7,202 nt of DNA from Blastocatellia bacterium (GCA_016705245.1 JADIYM010000035.1:1-7202); one strand, 5' to 3'. Positions 1 through 6,330 are shown, counted from the first letter of the stretch. Program-made: numbers and translations. Notes: generated by a model not told the origin, from the letters alone.

Positions 1-857
1 TAGATCGTCCAGACGCGACTGGCGGTCTTGTTCGGTAGCGCCAGCGTCACCTTGACGAAGTCGCCATCGTGAAACGCCGTGTCGACCGCGTCGCCCTTCT
101 TTCCGAGAATCGACAGGCGGCACCGGAACGAGTCGGACCGGTCTCCGCGATCGCGCGAGACGATGTACTGCCCGCTGCGCTGCACCTCGTCGAGCGTCTC
201 GGGCCGGTTGTCGACCGAGAACTCGAAGCTGCGCATCGTCAAGCCCGAGTAGGCGGAGCCGCCGAATTCGGCGAACGTGAGCGTCGCATCGGGCGTTCGG
301 TACACCTCCTCACCGACGCACGACGGAGGCGTGAACCCGACGAGCAACTCGCGCTCGCCTGCGAACTCCGCGTTGGCTTCGATCTGGACGCGCTTGTCGC
401 CGTCGATCGAGCCGCGGATCCGCCCCTGCGTGATGAGCCCGCCGCGGTAGCTGTAGAACTCCGAGCCGCCCTTCCACCCTTCGACCATCGTGAACGAGTC
501 GGCCCGGTAGTCGGGCGACTGGATCGGCTTGAAGGTGTGAGTGTAGGGATCGCCGACGCCCGAGACGCCGTAGGCCGCGCCACCTCCCGAAAGGTAGTAC
601 TGAAGCCATCCGGCCGCGTCCGGCGTCGCGAACAGCGAGATCGCGGCTGCCGCGTCCTTCTGCTCGTCGGTGTAGATCGAGTGGAACTCGCCGCCGCACA
701 GGTTGTAGGGCGTCCGCTTGATCGTTTCGGCGATGACCTCACGCGCGAGCATGAATTCCTTGCTGATCCGGGCGTGGGCGGTCTGGACGCCGTAGGAGGT
801 CTCGACGTCCGTGCTCACGTAGTGGCGAAGGTCTTGTCTCTGGTAGTAGGCGGACAT
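1..857 (-). CDS. Phage tail tube (major tail) protein, 3' end at window edge
   Basis: This subunit polymerises into the hollow tail tube through which DNA passes. It is read continuously for 285 codons from ATG 857 with no interruption, and the last codon runs off the window edge. The start is fixed by AGGAG (870-866) eight bases upstream. The N-terminus RQDLRHYVSTDVETSYGVQT shows the Glu-x-Ser/Thr-Tyr-Gly start typical of tail tube proteins. A first beta domain includes GDPYTHTFKPIQSPDYRADS, SFTMVEGWKGGSEFYSYRGG and IRGSIDGDKRVQIEANAEF. A second, similar half has GSAYSGLTMRSFEFSVDNRP and ends in DGDFVKVTLALPNKTASRVW. Two repeated halves with a Gly-containing central strand and a Ser-x-x-(Val)-Asp-Asn strand fit the duplicated tail tube families. 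The visible length (285+) suggests only a few residues are missing. It is the last gene in reading order here; tail assembly chaperones and tape measure would be expected next. Confidence 0.82.
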   Translation of the reverse strand, partial: MSAYYQRQDLRHYVSTDVETSYGVQTAHARISKEFMLAREVIAETIKRTPYNLCGGEFHSIYTDEQKDAAAAISLFATPDAAGWLQYYLSGGGAAYGVSGVGDPYTHTFKPIQSPDYRADSFTMVEGWKGGSEFYSYRGGLITQGRIRGSIDGDKRVQIEANAEFAGERELLVGFTPPSCVGEEVYRTPDATLTFAEFGGSAYSGLTMRSFEFSVDNRPETLDEVQRSGQYIVSRDRGDRSDSFRCRLSILGKKGDAVDTAFHDGDFVKVTLALPNKTASRVWTI

Positions 858-860
858 CGG

Positions 861-1076
861 TCAGTCTCCTATGACGATCTGGTATCGATCCGGCCAGTAG
901 CGAACGAGCGCGCGGGCGGCGGCCAGTTCGAGCTCGAACTCGGGCGTCGCCGGCAGCGAGAGGCGGCCGAAGGTCGAGAGCGCCGGCGCATCCTTGCCGC
1001 CGATGAATCGGACGCGCTGCAGCACGGCCGGGTATGCGTCGGGCTCGGGCGTTGTGTCGGTCGTCTTCTTCGCCAT
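861..1076 (-). CDS. Small 71-residue unknown protein before the tail tube gene
   Basis: The start is ATG 1076, eight bases after GAGGTG, and the end is TGA 863-861, three bases before the tail tube ATG. The N-terminus is Thr/Pro-rich and disordered (MAKKTTDTTPEPDAYPAV). A compact unit follows: LQRVRFIGGKDAPALS, RLSLPATPEFELELAAARAL, VRYWPDRYQIVIGD. The second half has the pattern of short phage proteins with a strand, a turn, then a helix whose residues end in Leu-Val. I do not assign a function; by place it may help neck or tail-tube assembly. An in-frame TTG at 1178, overlapping the end of the membrane-protein gene and preceded by GAGGG, would extend it to 105 residues. The extension (DGKGTLTGDPSDNNG) is low-complexity, so I prefer the ATG. 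Confidence 0.6.
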   Translation of the reverse strand: MAKKTTDTTPEPDAYPAVLQRVRFIGGKDAPALSTFGRLSLPATPEFELELAAARALVRYWPDRYQIVIGD

Positions 1077-1179
1077 CTCGTTCACCTCGTGAAATTGCGG
1101 GGCCTCGTGGAAACCGTTGTTGTCGCTCGGGTCGCCGGTTAGAGTCCCCTTCCCGTCGCCGGGAATGTCGTTTGCCAAT

Positions 1180-1438
1180 TCAATCCGCCCTCGCAATCTG
1201 CACCACGTTCCACACCGCGACGCTCCGAAGAGCACCTGTCGCCACGGTCAGCGTCCAGCGGCACGGGCGCCGTGAGCACGATGACCGCGATCGCGACAGC
1301 CAGCGCGATGCGTGCGACGATCCAGAAACGCCCCGTGAAGCGCAGCAGGTTGCCCTCGCCGAGACGCGGGTTGCGACGCGCGATGACGCTCGTCACGATG
1401 TCGGCGATGGTCGCCGCGATGTAGGCGGCCCAGATCAT
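1180..1438 (-). CDS. Small membrane protein, DUF5658-like (one frameshift)
   Basis: The start is ATG 1438, inside the previous gene's stop (ATGA), with no clear ribosome site, so translation is probably coupled. It begins MIWAAYIAATIADIVTSVIA (segment 1), then RRNPRLGEGNLL, then FWIVARIALAVAIAVIVLTA (segment 2). The closed frame then runs into a charged, unlikely tail. Dropping one C of the CC at 1261-1260 gives WTLTVATGALRSVAVWNVV (segment 3) and a stop TGA 1182-1180, about 85 residues. The Asp-x-x-Thr in segment 1 followed by Asn-Pro and Glu-x-Asn recalls the small DUF5658 membrane proteins, whose function is unknown; this is from memory. With three membrane segments and about 85 residues a holin-like role is an alternative, though its place among virion genes argues against it. 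Confidence 0.55.
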
Positions 1439-1854
1439 GCGTCCAGGTCGTCCGGCAGCCGAGGATGCGCACTTTCGCCGTCTTGCCAGCGACCGGATAG
1501 GCCGCCGTCACAACGGCGACGATCTTCCCGCGCACGGTGTCGTTGCCGACCGCACGCGAGTACGCGTAGAGCGGGTCGCCGAGCACCGGCACTTTCGCGA
1601 TCACGAACCCGGTCGGAAGCTGGAACGTCTGCCGGCCGTCGCCTGCTGCGCGTAGCCCTGCGAGCCGTCGTGTCCCTCGACGCGGAAATACACGCTGAAC
1701 GTGCCGAAGACGAGAGCTGCTCACCCTTCGGTGCGCGGACGTGGACCTCGTGGACGACGAAGCCTTCGCCGAAGTCGAGCTCCGCGAGGACCACTTCACC
1801 TGTTGCACTGATCGGCAGTTCCGCGTCGATAATCGTCATGTCGCGTTCGAGCAT
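1435..1854 (-). CDS. Beta-rich unknown protein following fibre-like protein 2 (three frameshifts)
   Basis: The start is ATG 1854, six bases after AGGAG (1865-1861), and the end is TGA 1437-1435, which overlaps the next ATG as ATGA; about 140 residues after repair. The pieces are MLERDMTIIDAELPISATGE, LAELDFGEGFVVHEVHVRAP; after a missing base near 1710, VFGTFSVYFRVEGHDGSQGY; after another near 1640, GRQTFQLPTGFVIAKVPVLG then YAYSRAVGNDTVRGKIVAVV; and after a third near 1462, the end LPDDLDA. All three shifts are in the same direction (missing bases). Alternating hydrophobic strands and few helices suggest a compact beta domain, possibly another appendage or fibre-associated virion protein. 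I recognise no family. Its own good ribosome site and tight spacing place it in the cassette with the fibre-like genes. Confidence 0.55.
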   Translation of the reverse strand: MLERDMTIIDAELPISATGEVVLAELDFGEGFVVHEVHVRAPKGEQLSSSARSACISASRDTTARRATRSRRRPADVPASDRVRDRESAGARRPALRVLACGRQRHRAREDRRRCDGGLSGRWQDGESAHPRLPDDLDA

Positions 1855-1863
1855 TTGGATCTC

Positions 1864-2539
1864 CTAGACAATGGTTACGGCGTTCGTGCCGGGGAGGACC
1901 ATCACCGCCGTGATTGTGACCGTCGGTGACGTGAAGCCGACCGGCTGGATGATGAAGACGAGGTCACTGGTAGCCACCGAGCCGGCCGAGAAGTTCGCCA
2001 ATCCAATCGACGTTCCAGCCGAGCCGAGGTATGCGGTCTGGATGAGGCCCGCCGGGACGGAGGACGCGCCGGCTGGGCGTGACACCGCCGGCCAGATAGC
2101 GATGGACCAGGAACGTGGCGCGGTAGAAATACGCGCCGGTTTTTGACGTGTCAGTGTCGAGGATCGACACGTTAACCGTGACCTGTCCGCACAACGCGTC
2201 CGGTGTGTTGAGCGCGATCTCGTAGAGGTTCTGCTGGTAGAACCCGCCCGCGCCGCCGACGCCGCCGGGAGGCCGCACAAACGTCCGCAGGGCGACCATA
2301 TCGGTGACGGCAAACTGCGTCACCTTCGAGAACGTGTCGGCGCCGGTCTGCTTCAAGTATCCGGCCGCTCCGTCGAGAGCAGCGAGCGCCGTAAGCGTCG
2401 GGTCGAGTTCAGTCACGACGCCGTCGAGGATCTGCGCGACAGTGGCGCGTTTGTTGACGCCGCCCTGCACGATAGGCACGAGGTCCGCATCGGCGACGCT
2501 TACGGCTGCCGTCATGGCGCTGATCTTCTGGTCGGCCAT
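1864..2539 (-). CDS. Fibre-like virion protein 2, paralogous leader (one frameshift)
   Basis: About 224 residues from ATG 2539, eight bases after GAGGG, to TAG 1866-1864. GTG 2560 in the same frame is an alternative start but lacks as good a ribosome site. Residues 1-40, MADQKISAMTAAVSVADADL then VPIVQGGVNKRATVAQIL, are the same leader module as in the gene at 3621. A hinge follows (LDPTLTALAALDGAAGYL), then a beta-rich C-terminal domain: GGFYQQNLYEIALNTPDALC, VTVNVSILDTDT, GAYFYRATFLVHRYLAGGV. An extra C in a CCC run near 2085 shifts the frame, after which it reads AGASSVPAGLIQTAYLGSAG and ends VTITAVMVLPGTNAVTIV. I infer a trimeric fibre or whisker attached through the shared leader. The receptor or partner is unknown. 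Confidence 0.65.
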
Positions 2540-2796
2540 TAGCACGCCCTCGAGCGGCACGATCTCGACCGTACCGCGCTCGACGTTGGCCGTGCGTCGT
2601 CGCCGACAGCCCGCAGCCTCGACGATCCTCTCACGAGATGAGAGCGGCGCACCGTCGCGGCCTGCGTCCGCCTCGCCACTGCGCGTCGGCAGCGAGGATC
2701 GGGCGCGGCGCGACGTCGTCGATGGTGGCCGCCAGCGTCAACATCTCGGCCGCCTTTGTCGGCGATCTCGTCCGCTTGTTTAGCGCCGCTCATCAT
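2539..2796 (-). CDS. Small unknown protein, frame unclear
   Basis: The start is ATG 2796 (or GTG 2799, or ATG 2793), about ten bases after GAGGTGG and overlapping the previous TGA as TGATG. The first frame gives MMSGAKQADEIADK. A second frame, from about 2751, gives AEMLTLAATIDDVAPRPILA then ADAQW. A third, from about 2670, gives DGAPLSSRERIVEAAG and VERGTVEIVPLEGVL. Together these make an Ala/Asp-rich helical start, a possible linker and a strand-like end, about 84 residues if it closes at TAA 2541-2539, which overlaps the next ATG. The third frame also runs without a stop straight into the next gene, so a fused protein is possible. I do not recognise a family. Confidence 0.45.
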   Translation of the reverse strand: MMSGAKQADEIADKGGRDVDAGGHHRRRRAAPDPRCRRAVARRTQAATVRRSHLVRGSSRLRAVGDDARPTSSAVRSRSCRSRAC

Positions 2797-3621
2797 CACG
2801 CGTTCGCCACCTCACGTTTCGGTACCGTTTCGCTGTCGTTGGCGCCGAAACCGACGTCAGCAGATTTGTGCCGTCCCAGTTGCGCCCGCCCTTTGAGCGC
2901 AAAAACGGTCACGTAAGAACCGCCGTCGCGACTGGAAATTGAGCCGCCCGGCCGAGCTCCCGTGCGTCTTGACGTACGCCCCGGTAACCCGGCACGACGT
3001 AGAGGGTCGCCCCCTCACCGCCGTTCGCGAACTGGAAGCCGGTGTCGTCGCCCTTGATCGGACACCGTTCACGTCGCCGAATGCTTGAGCAGGACTGTCG
3101 GGACGATCACGCCACCAGTGCCGTAGATCGCCAGGCAGTAGTTGTCGCCGGTCTGCGCTTTGACGGTGAACGACGCAGTGGACGATGGTGCCGCACCCAC
3201 GGCGGCCGTGTCCCACGCAGCCGCGGCAGCCAGCGTGTTCGCATCCGTCCAGCGCGCGACGTAGTTCCCGTGCCGGACCCGTCGATCGTGCCGCCGCCCG
3301 CCGGATCGGCGAACTCAAGCGCCGTCCCCGGGATGACGCGCAGTACCTGCAGGGCCGATCCGAGAGCCGTCAACCCCGTCGCCCTTCGTGTACGGCACGG
3401 TCGGCAAGTCGCCGTCACCAGAGTCCGGAACGTCCGGCGCGGCTGCCGCTCCGTCGTCGGTCCGGCAAATACCGATTCGCAGACTGCACGGCCGAATACA
3501 CCAGCCCCGCCCTCACCACCGCCGCAGTCGCGCGCTTGTTCGTCCCGCCTTGCAGCAGTTCGAACTGGTCGGCGTCGGCGACGCTCGACGCGGCGGTCAG
3601 GTCTGAAATCTTGCCCGCCAT
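2796..3621 (-). CDS. Fibre-like virion protein 1 (about seven frameshifts)
   Basis: The start is ATG 3621 and the end is probably TGA 2798-2796, about 274 residues once repaired. The N-terminal module, MAGKISDLTAASSVADADQF then LLQGGTNKRATAA, is a recurrent leader of phage fibre and decoration proteins and matches the leader of the gene at 2539. After it the protein can be followed only by changing frame near 3465, 3383, 3264, 3084, 3061, 2992 and 2932. The successive pieces are DVPDSGDGDLPTVPYTKGDG, LRVIPGTALEFADPAGGGTI, NYVARWTDANTLAAAAAWDT, STASFTVKAQTGDNYCLAIY, AFGDVNGV, IKGDDTGFQFANGGEGATLY, VTGAYVKTHGSSAGRLNFQS and SRDGGSYVTVFALKG. All are Gly/Thr/Ala-rich beta material typical of fibres. 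The C-terminal 40 residues are uncertain because a second frame there also looks plausible. The role, an appendage of the neck or head, is inference. Confidence 0.6.
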
Positions 3622-4121
3622 CAGTCTTCGAGCCTCATGTAACCGCCGGTTTCGAGCGCGACAAGCCCGCTGCCGATGCTCGAAAGCGTGTTGTCGTAGT
3701 CGGTCGCGAGAGAGAGCGTGAACGCCTGCACGGCGTCGGCCCGCCGGTCCGTGATCCGCTGCCACCCCGTCGTGTATTCGACGCGTCCCGTTGCCGAGTC
3801 GAGCGTCACCCCGCGCAGGCACTGGTCGATTGCCCGAAGCGCCTGCACCTGAGACGTCGTGTTCGTCAGGCCGTCGACGACGACGATCTGCCAGTCGTCA
3901 ATCTCGGTGTAGGAGGTGCCGGTCGTGACACCGATCTCCTCAGGTGTGCGGTCGACGTGACGAATCCAGATTTCGCCCTTCAGGGCCGATGCGTGCGTAT
4001 CGACGACGAGCTGCTCGGCCGACTCGACGTCGGTGTAGGCGATCGTGAACCGGGCGAGGTCCGGGTGGACCACGAGCAGTGCGCGGATCTCGTCGCCGAA
4101 GATTTCGGGCAGTACCAGCAT
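3621..4121 (-). CDS. Tail terminator / neck completion-like protein
   Basis: This 166-residue gene has no frame interruption. It starts at ATG 4121, overlapping the previous TGA (TGATG) with only a weak GGTGG upstream, so it is probably translated by coupling. An alternation of strands and helices is visible: IFGDEIRALLVVHPDLARF, then KGEIWIRHVDRTPEE, then YTEIDDWQIVVVDGLTN, a helix SQVQALRAIDQCLRGV, then strands GRVEYTTGWQRITD and DAVQAFTLSLATDYD, ending YMRLED. This order, at about 165 residues and following a connector gene, suits the tail-terminator or tail-completion fold that caps the tail tube. I infer that from pattern and place and see no diagnostic motif. A minor capsid or joining protein is an alternative. 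The stop overlaps the start of fibre-like protein 1 (TGATG). Confidence 0.5.
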   Translation of the reverse strand: MLVLPEIFGDEIRALLVVHPDLARFTIAYTDVESAEQLVVDTHASALKGEIWIRHVDRTPEEIGVTTGTSYTEIDDWQIVVVDGLTNTTSQVQALRAIDQCLRGVTLDSATGRVEYTTGWQRITDRRADAVQAFTLSLATDYDNTLSSIGSGLVALETGGYMRLED

Positions 4122-4548
4122 CAGACCACCAGTTTGATCAACCTGGGCAACGCGTCGACGTCCTTGACGACCGTCGCGCCGCCGCCCGTGATCGCCAGCC
4201 AATCGATTGGAAGAGCAGCGCAGCCGCCTCGGCATCGTCACGCGCAAGTCGCGCCTTCGCGGTCGTGACGGCGTCGTCCCTGCCGGCGCTCAAATCGCGC
4301 CACAGGTAGTAGAGGACCAGCCGCGTCGCGTAGTCCCGGAGCGCAAGCGTCCGCCCGTCGCCCACCGTCTCGTCGACCGTCGTCTCGTCGATGCCGTCCT
4401 TCGCACACTCGATCCGAAGCGTTGTCATTGCGAGGGCGCGGTACTTGTCGAGCGAGAGGGAGCGGTCGGTCGCAAGGACGACAACCTCCGACTCGTAGTT
4501 GGTCAGCTCGTCGTCCGTCGCGAAGTCGATGTCGGTCAGGCCGGCCAT
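4121..4548 (-). CDS. Head-tail connector / head completion-like protein (one frameshift)
   Basis: This is probably an adaptor of the neck that docks under the portal. It starts at ATG 4548, a few bases after GGGAG, and ends at TGA 4123-4121 after about 142 residues, once a missing base near 4201 is restored. It is mostly helical: LTDIDFATDDELTNYESEVV, then DKYRALAMTTLRIECAKDG, then a central helix RTLALRDYATRLVLYYLWRD and a further helix DDAVTTAKARLARDDAEAAA. After the shift it reads WLAITGGGATVVKDVDALPR and ends LIKLVV. The layout of several short helices with an aromatic central helix and a trailing Tyr/Ala-rich one, straight after the capsid block, resembles gp6/gp15-type connector proteins. 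The exact family is not certain. The stop overlaps the next start (TGATG). Confidence 0.6.
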
Positions 4549-4570
4549 TTCGCTCCCGTGGGGTCGGATT

Positions 4571-4596
4571 GAAAAGATGGGGGACCGATGCCCCCC
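4571..4596 (-). terminator. Rho-independent-type terminator after the head gene block
   Basis: On the minus strand GGGGGG (4596-4591), loop CATCGG, then TCCCCC (4584-4579) form a GC-only stem of five pairs plus a G-U pair. ATCTTTT follows at 4577-4571 or so. It lies between the 47-residue gene and the connector gene. The U-run is short, so partial read-through is likely. It would separate abundant scaffold/decoration/capsid message from the connector and tail genes. Confidence 0.6.
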
Positions 4597-4629
4597 GGAG
4601 AACGACTCACTCTCGCACTGGCCTCAACT

Positions 4630-4773
4630 TCAAATCGGCTCGCCGTCGGCGTTGACCTCGACGCCGTCGACGATGAAGCGGCCACCCTCGACCCGTCTCG
4701 TCGATGGGCCGTTCCGGCTTCGCCTAATTTTTCGGGTGCCGCTTTGTGGCTTAGCTTCCTTCTCATCCTCCAT
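4630..4773 (-). CDS. Small 47-residue unknown protein between capsid and connector genes
   Basis: This short intact gene starts at ATG 4773, six bases after GGAG, and ends at TGA 4632-4630. Its N-terminal half is highly charged (MEDEKEAKPQSG, then a Lys/Arg-rich stretch). Its end, GGRFIVDGVEVNADGEPI, is a compact beta-hairpin-like unit. I do not know its function. Short proteins ending in a similar Gly-x-x-(Val)-Asp-Gly-x-x-Val-x-x-Asp-Gly unit are, to my recollection, common beside phage capsid and connector genes, but this is not verified. It lies between the capsid 3' hairpin and the terminator, so it would be transcribed with the head genes. Confidence 0.6.
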   Translation of the reverse strand: MEDEKEAKPQSGTRKIRRSRNGPSTRRVEGGRFIVDGVEVNADGEPI

Positions 4774-4802
4774 GACTGGCTCCGTTGACCAGGTTGAGCG
4801 GG

Positions 4803-4827
4803 GCCTGACTGGCTTACCCCGTCAGGC
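4803..4827 (-). other. Stem-loop directly after the capsid stop codon
   Basis: GCCTGAC (4827-4821) pairs perfectly with GTCAGGC (4809-4803). GG/CC can extend the stem past a bulged A. It starts on the base after the capsid TAA. No U-run follows, so it is more likely to be a 3' mRNA-stabilising or processing structure than a terminator. Confidence 0.5.
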
Positions 4828-5906
4828 TTAGGCCAGCGCGATTGTCGGGGCGACGTACGTCGTGCCACCGATGCAGAGACGGCCCGTTCGTGCGCGTCCA
4901 GGCGCCGAATCCGAACTCGGACTCGAGCGTGCGGGCGCGGAGCGGATGGAGTTCGTCCTCGGCGGCGATTTCGAGCCCGCCACCACCAGCGCTGCGCGTC
5001 CGGAGGACGAGCGGAGCCGGCGACCCCTCGACGTAGGTGAACAGGTAGTTGGCCGGAATCCACGGCTTGACCCACACCTCGGTGTTGGACGTCCCCAGAT
5101 GCCGATCGGGCGATTGTCGAGCGCGGCGCCCGGTAGCGTTCCGCCCTCTGCACGCGCGACGTTGTCGGGCTTTAAGATGATCGAGACCGGCTGATAGGCG
5201 AGGAATTCGCCTGCGCCCGTGAAGGCGCGAACCGCCGCCTCGTTCGCTCGGTTGATGAGCAGCATCGGCTTTCCGATCGCGTGGTGCTCTCGATGACTGT
5301 GTTGACCGCACCCGTGATGTCGGAAGCGGCAAGCGTAGAGACGCGGGCGAGGTAGTGGGTGTGCGATGAGGCCGTGAACGTCTCACCGTTCGGGCCGACC
5401 GGGATCGGCGCCGAGTCGGCGTTGACGAGTCGTTTGACCGCGAGTTCCACGTGGTCGACCAGATGATCGGTGAACGTGTAGTTCGTGGGCGACATCAGCG
5501 CACGAACGAGCTCGTTCTGCATTCGCGTCCGGTGGCCATCTGCCGCGGCGATGAACTGAGCCGCGAGCTCCGCGATTGTCGCGTTCTGCATGAACTTCTT
5601 CGTCCACTGCACGCTGACGTCGAACAACTCGAGCGGGAATCCGACGTTCGAACCGGCCGTGACCTTCTGAGCGTCGCTCCTTCCGAACTCGTCCTTCTTC
5701 GCCATCGTCATCAGCGACGATCCGCCGTAGCGGCGCTGGCGATCGGTCGTGCGTTCGACCAAGCCCATCATCGACCCTTCGAGGATGCGGTTGTGGATTT
5801 CCAGCCCTCGCTGGATATCACTGAAAGCGTTGTCCTCCCCGTACTGAGCAATCGTTTGCTGTGAGGAGGCGAGGGTATCGAGAACGCCAAGGGTTCCGAA
5901 TGCCAT
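4828..5906 (-). CDS. Major capsid protein, HK97-like (three frameshifts)
   Basis: This is the head shell subunit. It begins at ATG 5906 behind AGGAGG and ends at TAA 4830-4828, about 359 residues after correction. The first 207 residues are continuous: an N-terminal arm (MAFGTLGVLDTLASS), helical spine-like stretches (MQNATIAELAAQFIAAADGH; TRMQNELVRALMSP) and a SSHTHYLARVST segment near 180. Three single-base shifts follow. A base is missing near 5283, after which it reads IGKPMLLINRANEAAVRAF. A base is missing in a G run near 5096, giving GTSNTEVWVKPWIPANYLF. There is an extra base near 4881, before the end IGGTTYVAPTIALA. The ending EFGFGAWTRTNG plus Gly-Gly-x-x-Tyr-x-x-Pro is typical of HK97-fold capsid proteins. 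A separate scaffold gene upstream supports a capsid without a built-in delta domain. Calling the family from memory is reasonable but not checked by a search. Confidence 0.88.
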
Positions 5907-5914
5907 TTCTCAGT

Positions 5915-5920
5915 CCTCCT
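5915..5920 (-). promoter_or_regulatory. Consensus ribosome binding site of the major capsid gene
   Basis: A perfect AGGAGG stands eight bases before the capsid ATG at 5906, and its first A is the last base of the decoration gene's TAA. It is the strongest Shine-Dalgarno site in the window, matching the high expression a capsid gene needs, and it fixes the start. Confidence 0.85.
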
Positions 5921-6330
5921 TACGCCTGGGCCGCACCCTCGCGGGTGTCCCAGAGCTGAATACGGGTGGCATCGACGACGTAGCCGATGTGATTCGGCGC
6001 GCACGCTCGCCGCGTCGGCAGCGCTCCGGCCGTGGCGGCCGAGAGGAAGACGCGCTCCGGGCGTCAGGCCGCTTTGCCGTAATTGACGCGGCACTCCCGG
6101 TAGGGCGTGACGGGCTGTCCGGCCGCCACCGCTCGTGCGGCGTAGCCTCGGACGTAGCCAGTGACGGCCGCCGTGGCCGCTGTCGCGAGCCAGGCCTTGC
6201 CGTCGGACTTGATGTAGCACGCGTCGAACGCGCCGAGCGCTTCACCGGCCACGAGGCCAGTGATGGTGTCGCCCTGCTGCGGCTCGATCGAGCAAAGACT
6301 CGGCGTACCGGACTTCGCGATATCAGCCAT
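5920..6330 (-). CDS. Head decoration / structural cement-like protein (interrupted by in-frame TGA)
   Basis: This is a small beta-rich protein just ahead of the capsid gene, the usual place for a decoration or cement protein that binds the outside of the capsid lattice. It starts at ATG 6330, close behind GGGAGG. Residues 1-88 (MADIAKSGTPSLCSIEP, then GDTITGLVAGEALGAFDACY) run to a TGA at 6066-6064. The same frame continues without another stop to TAA 5922-5920, reading RVFLSAATAGALPT and PNHIGYVVDATRIQLWDTRE, for about 136 residues in all. The two halves together look like one beta-sandwich domain with a late Gly-aromatic-Val-Asp-Ala-Thr-Arg-Ile strand. A local shift would turn the interrupting stretch into GLTPGAR, which suggests two compensating indels. 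The TAA overlaps the capsid gene's Shine-Dalgarno site. The virion role is inferred from position and fold character. Confidence 0.65.

Noticed and set aside
239..742. Two overlapping minus-strand frames of 167 and 129 codons inside the tail tube gene
   Set aside because: Both are other frames of the uninterrupted 285-codon tail tube reading and have Arg/Ser-rich shadow composition.
69..1142. 357-codon open frame on the plus strand
   Set aside because: It lies antisense to the intact tail tube gene and the 71-residue gene. Its protein is Arg/Val/Ala/Asp-rich with no motif, and no ribosome site was seen. High GC makes such shadow frames common.
3042..4268. 408-codon open frame on the plus strand
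   Set aside because: Antisense to fibre-like protein 1 and the clean 3621-4121 gene; Arg/Pro/Ser-rich shadow composition with no domain.
5910..6245. 111-codon minus-strand frame across the decoration gene
   Set aside because: It is an alternative frame of the decoration gene, basic and Ser/Pro/Arg-rich. The 6330 frame continues past its TGA with much better protein sequence.
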